A DNA stretch of 7,648 nucleotides, taken from positions 1-7,648 of the forward strand of contig SLLF01000033.1 of the NCBI GenBank assembly GCA_007134175.1, written 5' to 3'. Every line of letters begins with the position of its first letter. The stretch's first letter is position 1. Position numbers and translations under genes: made by a program. Positions 6,062-7,648 of this stretch are shown here, piece by piece. A model generated the notes under the pieces. It was not told where the DNA came from and made no database searches. It worked only from the letters and a program-made list of their open reading frames with translations. The stretch is from Kiritimatiellia bacterium. Lineage in GTDB: Bacteria > Verrucomicrobiota > Kiritimatiellia > SLAD01.

Positions 6062-7648
6062 CTACAAGTGCGTTTCGTGTGCCAGCCCTTTTTGACTGTC
6101 AAACGCGTACGCGGTGCCGCCGCTGGTCACGACGGCGCGGTCCGGCGCGACGGCCAGCTGCAGGTCGTCGACCCCGTGGGCGTTTCGCGCAATATTGGCC
6201 AGGCAAAGCGCCTTTTCCACACCGTCCCCGCGCTGATAGTTCCAGACCTCGTCCGGCTGGGCCAGTCGTGGCCCGTCATAAATGGATTCGTCCGCCCAAC
6301 CGGATAATCGGTCGGCCACCTCGGCCAGCGAAGCCTCGCCGGCTCCGGCCACACTCACCGGATTACGTTCCAGGGCCGCCTGCAGGAACGGGCCCCATTC
6401 CATGCGGGTGGCATCCCGGTAGGCATAAAAGGCTAGATCCGCCACGGGCACATTGGCCCGTTGCGTTTCCAGATATTCGATAATGGCTAAGCGTTCCATA
6501 TCCGGCGTAATCGCGAGCCGGGGTGCCGCGACAAATTGCTTGGCCCCGTCCGCATCAGGAAACCGCGGGATAACGCGACAGAAAGCGATCAAATCCTCCA
6601 GAATCACATCGCCGCGCGCGTTCTGGCACTGGAATTGTTCGCGCAGCCGGTCCAGATCCTCAGGCTTACGCAAATCCACTTTGTGCTGCTTGAAGAAGGC
6701 CTCGAAGAGGTTCATGGAGATGCGGTCCGGTATCGGATCCGGGTAGAACTCGTCCTCGTCGATCTCACAAATCAGTTTGTCGCGGGTGGCGTCGCTGACG
6801 CGATAGGGGCTGTTGTGCTCATAGGCGTAAAGGCGTTCGGCCGGAATGTAACGTGTTTTACCATGACACTGCCCGACCACCTGAAAGCAGGTTTGCAACC
6901 GGCTTTCCTGGCGCAGGAAGTTGGCGATGATTTCCGCGTTGACCTCGGTCACCAGAAACGCCGACAGATTCTGCTTGAAGTGTTTGTAGGCGGCGGAATC
7001 GATGGTGGCCTCGGGATAGACGGAATGGATATAGCCGCTTTGGTGCGCGACGATGGTGATTTGCTCGTTGCGCAGGGCCCGCTGCGCCTTGTAGGTGATT
7101 TCGGTCCCGTTAAACCACATGTTCCGGGTGACAATGCGCCGGTTGTTCGTCAATATGCCCTCGCGCACATCGACAAAATTTTGTGAGTGGAGCGGCGTGG
7201 CCAGCAGATAGATATCGGCCAGCGGTATCCGGCAAACGACGAACAACGCCGCCGCGTAGAGCGTCGAGAGGGAGACGCATTCGCCCGCCCCTTCCCGGTA
7301 GCCCTCGCGGAACCGAAACGCGTCCATGGCTTCCACCGTTTCCGTTTTCCAGTACGGGATGACGTCCGTCGTATATTTATCCAATCCAAAATGGCGGCGG
7401 ATATCGATATCGAAATAGTATTTATCGCCTTCGTAGCCGAACAGGGCGTTGCTGCGGCTCAAGGTCTTTTCATCTACTATATCCCGGAATCGGGTCAGCT
7501 CGGCTTCCTTCCGGGTTAGGCCCCAGGTGTCCAGATCGAGGTTGAATTCGTAGTGGTCCATGATGAACTGCTTCAGACGGAGCACGCGCCGGTAGGGATT
7601 CTGGCGTTCGATGTTCTTGAACCAGGGATCATCCCGCCACGCCCAGAT
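6062..7648 (-). CDS. Transglutaminase-like domain protein, 5' end outside the window
   Basis: The frame is open to the right edge with no stop, so the gene starts beyond 7648. A GTG at 7585 is internal: the upstream 21 codons read as good protein (WAWRDDPWFKNIERQNPYR). The visible part is 528 residues, ending at TAG 6064-6062. Numbering from the edge, GECVSLSTLYAAALFVVCRIP (123-143) resembles the nucleophile helix of the transglutaminase-like superfamily, with Cys124. HSQNFVDV follows, with His154, and then GILTNNRRIV, where Asn168/Asn169 falls near the usual third catalytic residue. The C-terminal 330 residues are mixed helical and match nothing I recognise. No signal peptide can be judged because the N-terminus is missing. 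The TlpA-like gene follows 106 nt downstream on the same strand. Superfamily membership is an inference from the Cys-His spacing and the flanking hydrophobic helix; a hypothetical protein of another fold is possible. Confidence 0.65.
   Translation of the reverse strand: MWAWRDDPWFKNIERQNPYRRVLRLKQFIMDHYEFNLDLDTWGLTRKEAELTRFRDIVDEKTLSRSNALFGYEGDKYYFDIDIRRHFGLDKYTTDVIPYWKTETVEAMDAFRFREGYREGAGECVSLSTLYAAALFVVCRIPLADIYLLATPLHSQNFVDVREGILTNNRRIVTRNMWFNGTEITYKAQRALRNEQITIVAHQSGYIHSVYPEATIDSAAYKHFKQNLSAFLVTEVNAEIIANFLRQESRLQTCFQVVGQCHGKTRYIPAERLYAYEHNSPYRVSDATRDKLICEIDEDEFYPDPIPDRISMNLFEAFFKQHKVDLRKPEDLDRLREQFQCQNARGDVILEDLIAFCRVIPRFPDADGAKQFVAAPRLAITPDMERLAIIEYLETQRANVPVADLAFYAYRDATRMEWGPFLQAALERNPVSVAGAGEASLAEVADRLSGWADESIYDGPRLAQPDEVWNYQRGDGVEKALCLANIARNAHGVDDLQLAVAPDRAVVTSGGTAYAFDSQKGLAHETHL

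Noticed and set aside
6536..7186. 216-codon plus-strand open frame
   Set aside because: Antisense shadow of the transglutaminase-like gene, whose frame shows clear protein character.
7585..7648. GTG 7585 as start of the transglutaminase-like gene
   Set aside because: The frame stays open to the edge and the upstream codons encode plausible protein, so the start is outside the window.

Overview
The window is ordinary bacterial chromosome: GC-rich and densely coded, with Shine-Dalgarno starts. It holds four rightward genes, then two leftward genes that converge on them. No tRNA, rRNA, CRISPR array, insertion sequence, integrase or phage gene was seen. The lineage cannot be fixed from sequence reading alone. 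The IGPS variant loop, the uronate isomerase and the odd gene mix would fit a Verrucomicrobiota/Kiritimatiellota-like or other polysaccharide-degrading Gram-negative bacterium, but this is a weak inference.

Layout. Positions 1-369 are non-coding. They carry a dispersed-repeat-like motif near the left edge and a strong ribosome binding site for prfB. Positions 370-4592 (+) hold prfB (release factor 2, with the classical programmed +1 frameshift), trpC (indole-3-glycerol phosphate synthase), uxaC (uronate isomerase) and a YbbO-like short-chain dehydrogenase/reductase that starts at TTG. prfB and trpC overlap by 17 nt, trpC and uxaC are 46 nt apart, and uxaC and the SDR are 11 nt apart, so the four look co-transcribed although their functions are unrelated. 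Positions 4593-4977 are a convergent intergenic region with a small GC hairpin and a degenerate 9-nt tandem repeat. Positions 4978-5955 (-) encode an exported TlpA/thioredoxin-fold protein with no cysteine at all. Positions 6062-7648 (-) encode a large protein with a transglutaminase-like Cys-His core; its 5' end lies beyond the right edge.

How the genes fit together. prfB is housekeeping and autoregulated by frameshifting. trpC belongs to tryptophan synthesis, and uxaC to glucuronate/galacturonate catabolism. The SDR substrate is unknown. The two leftward genes lie in tandem, with the transglutaminase-like gene upstream, and may form a functional pair. That pair of poorly characterised proteins, together with the intergenic repeat, is the least explained part of the window. 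I see no convincing evidence for an entirely new system.
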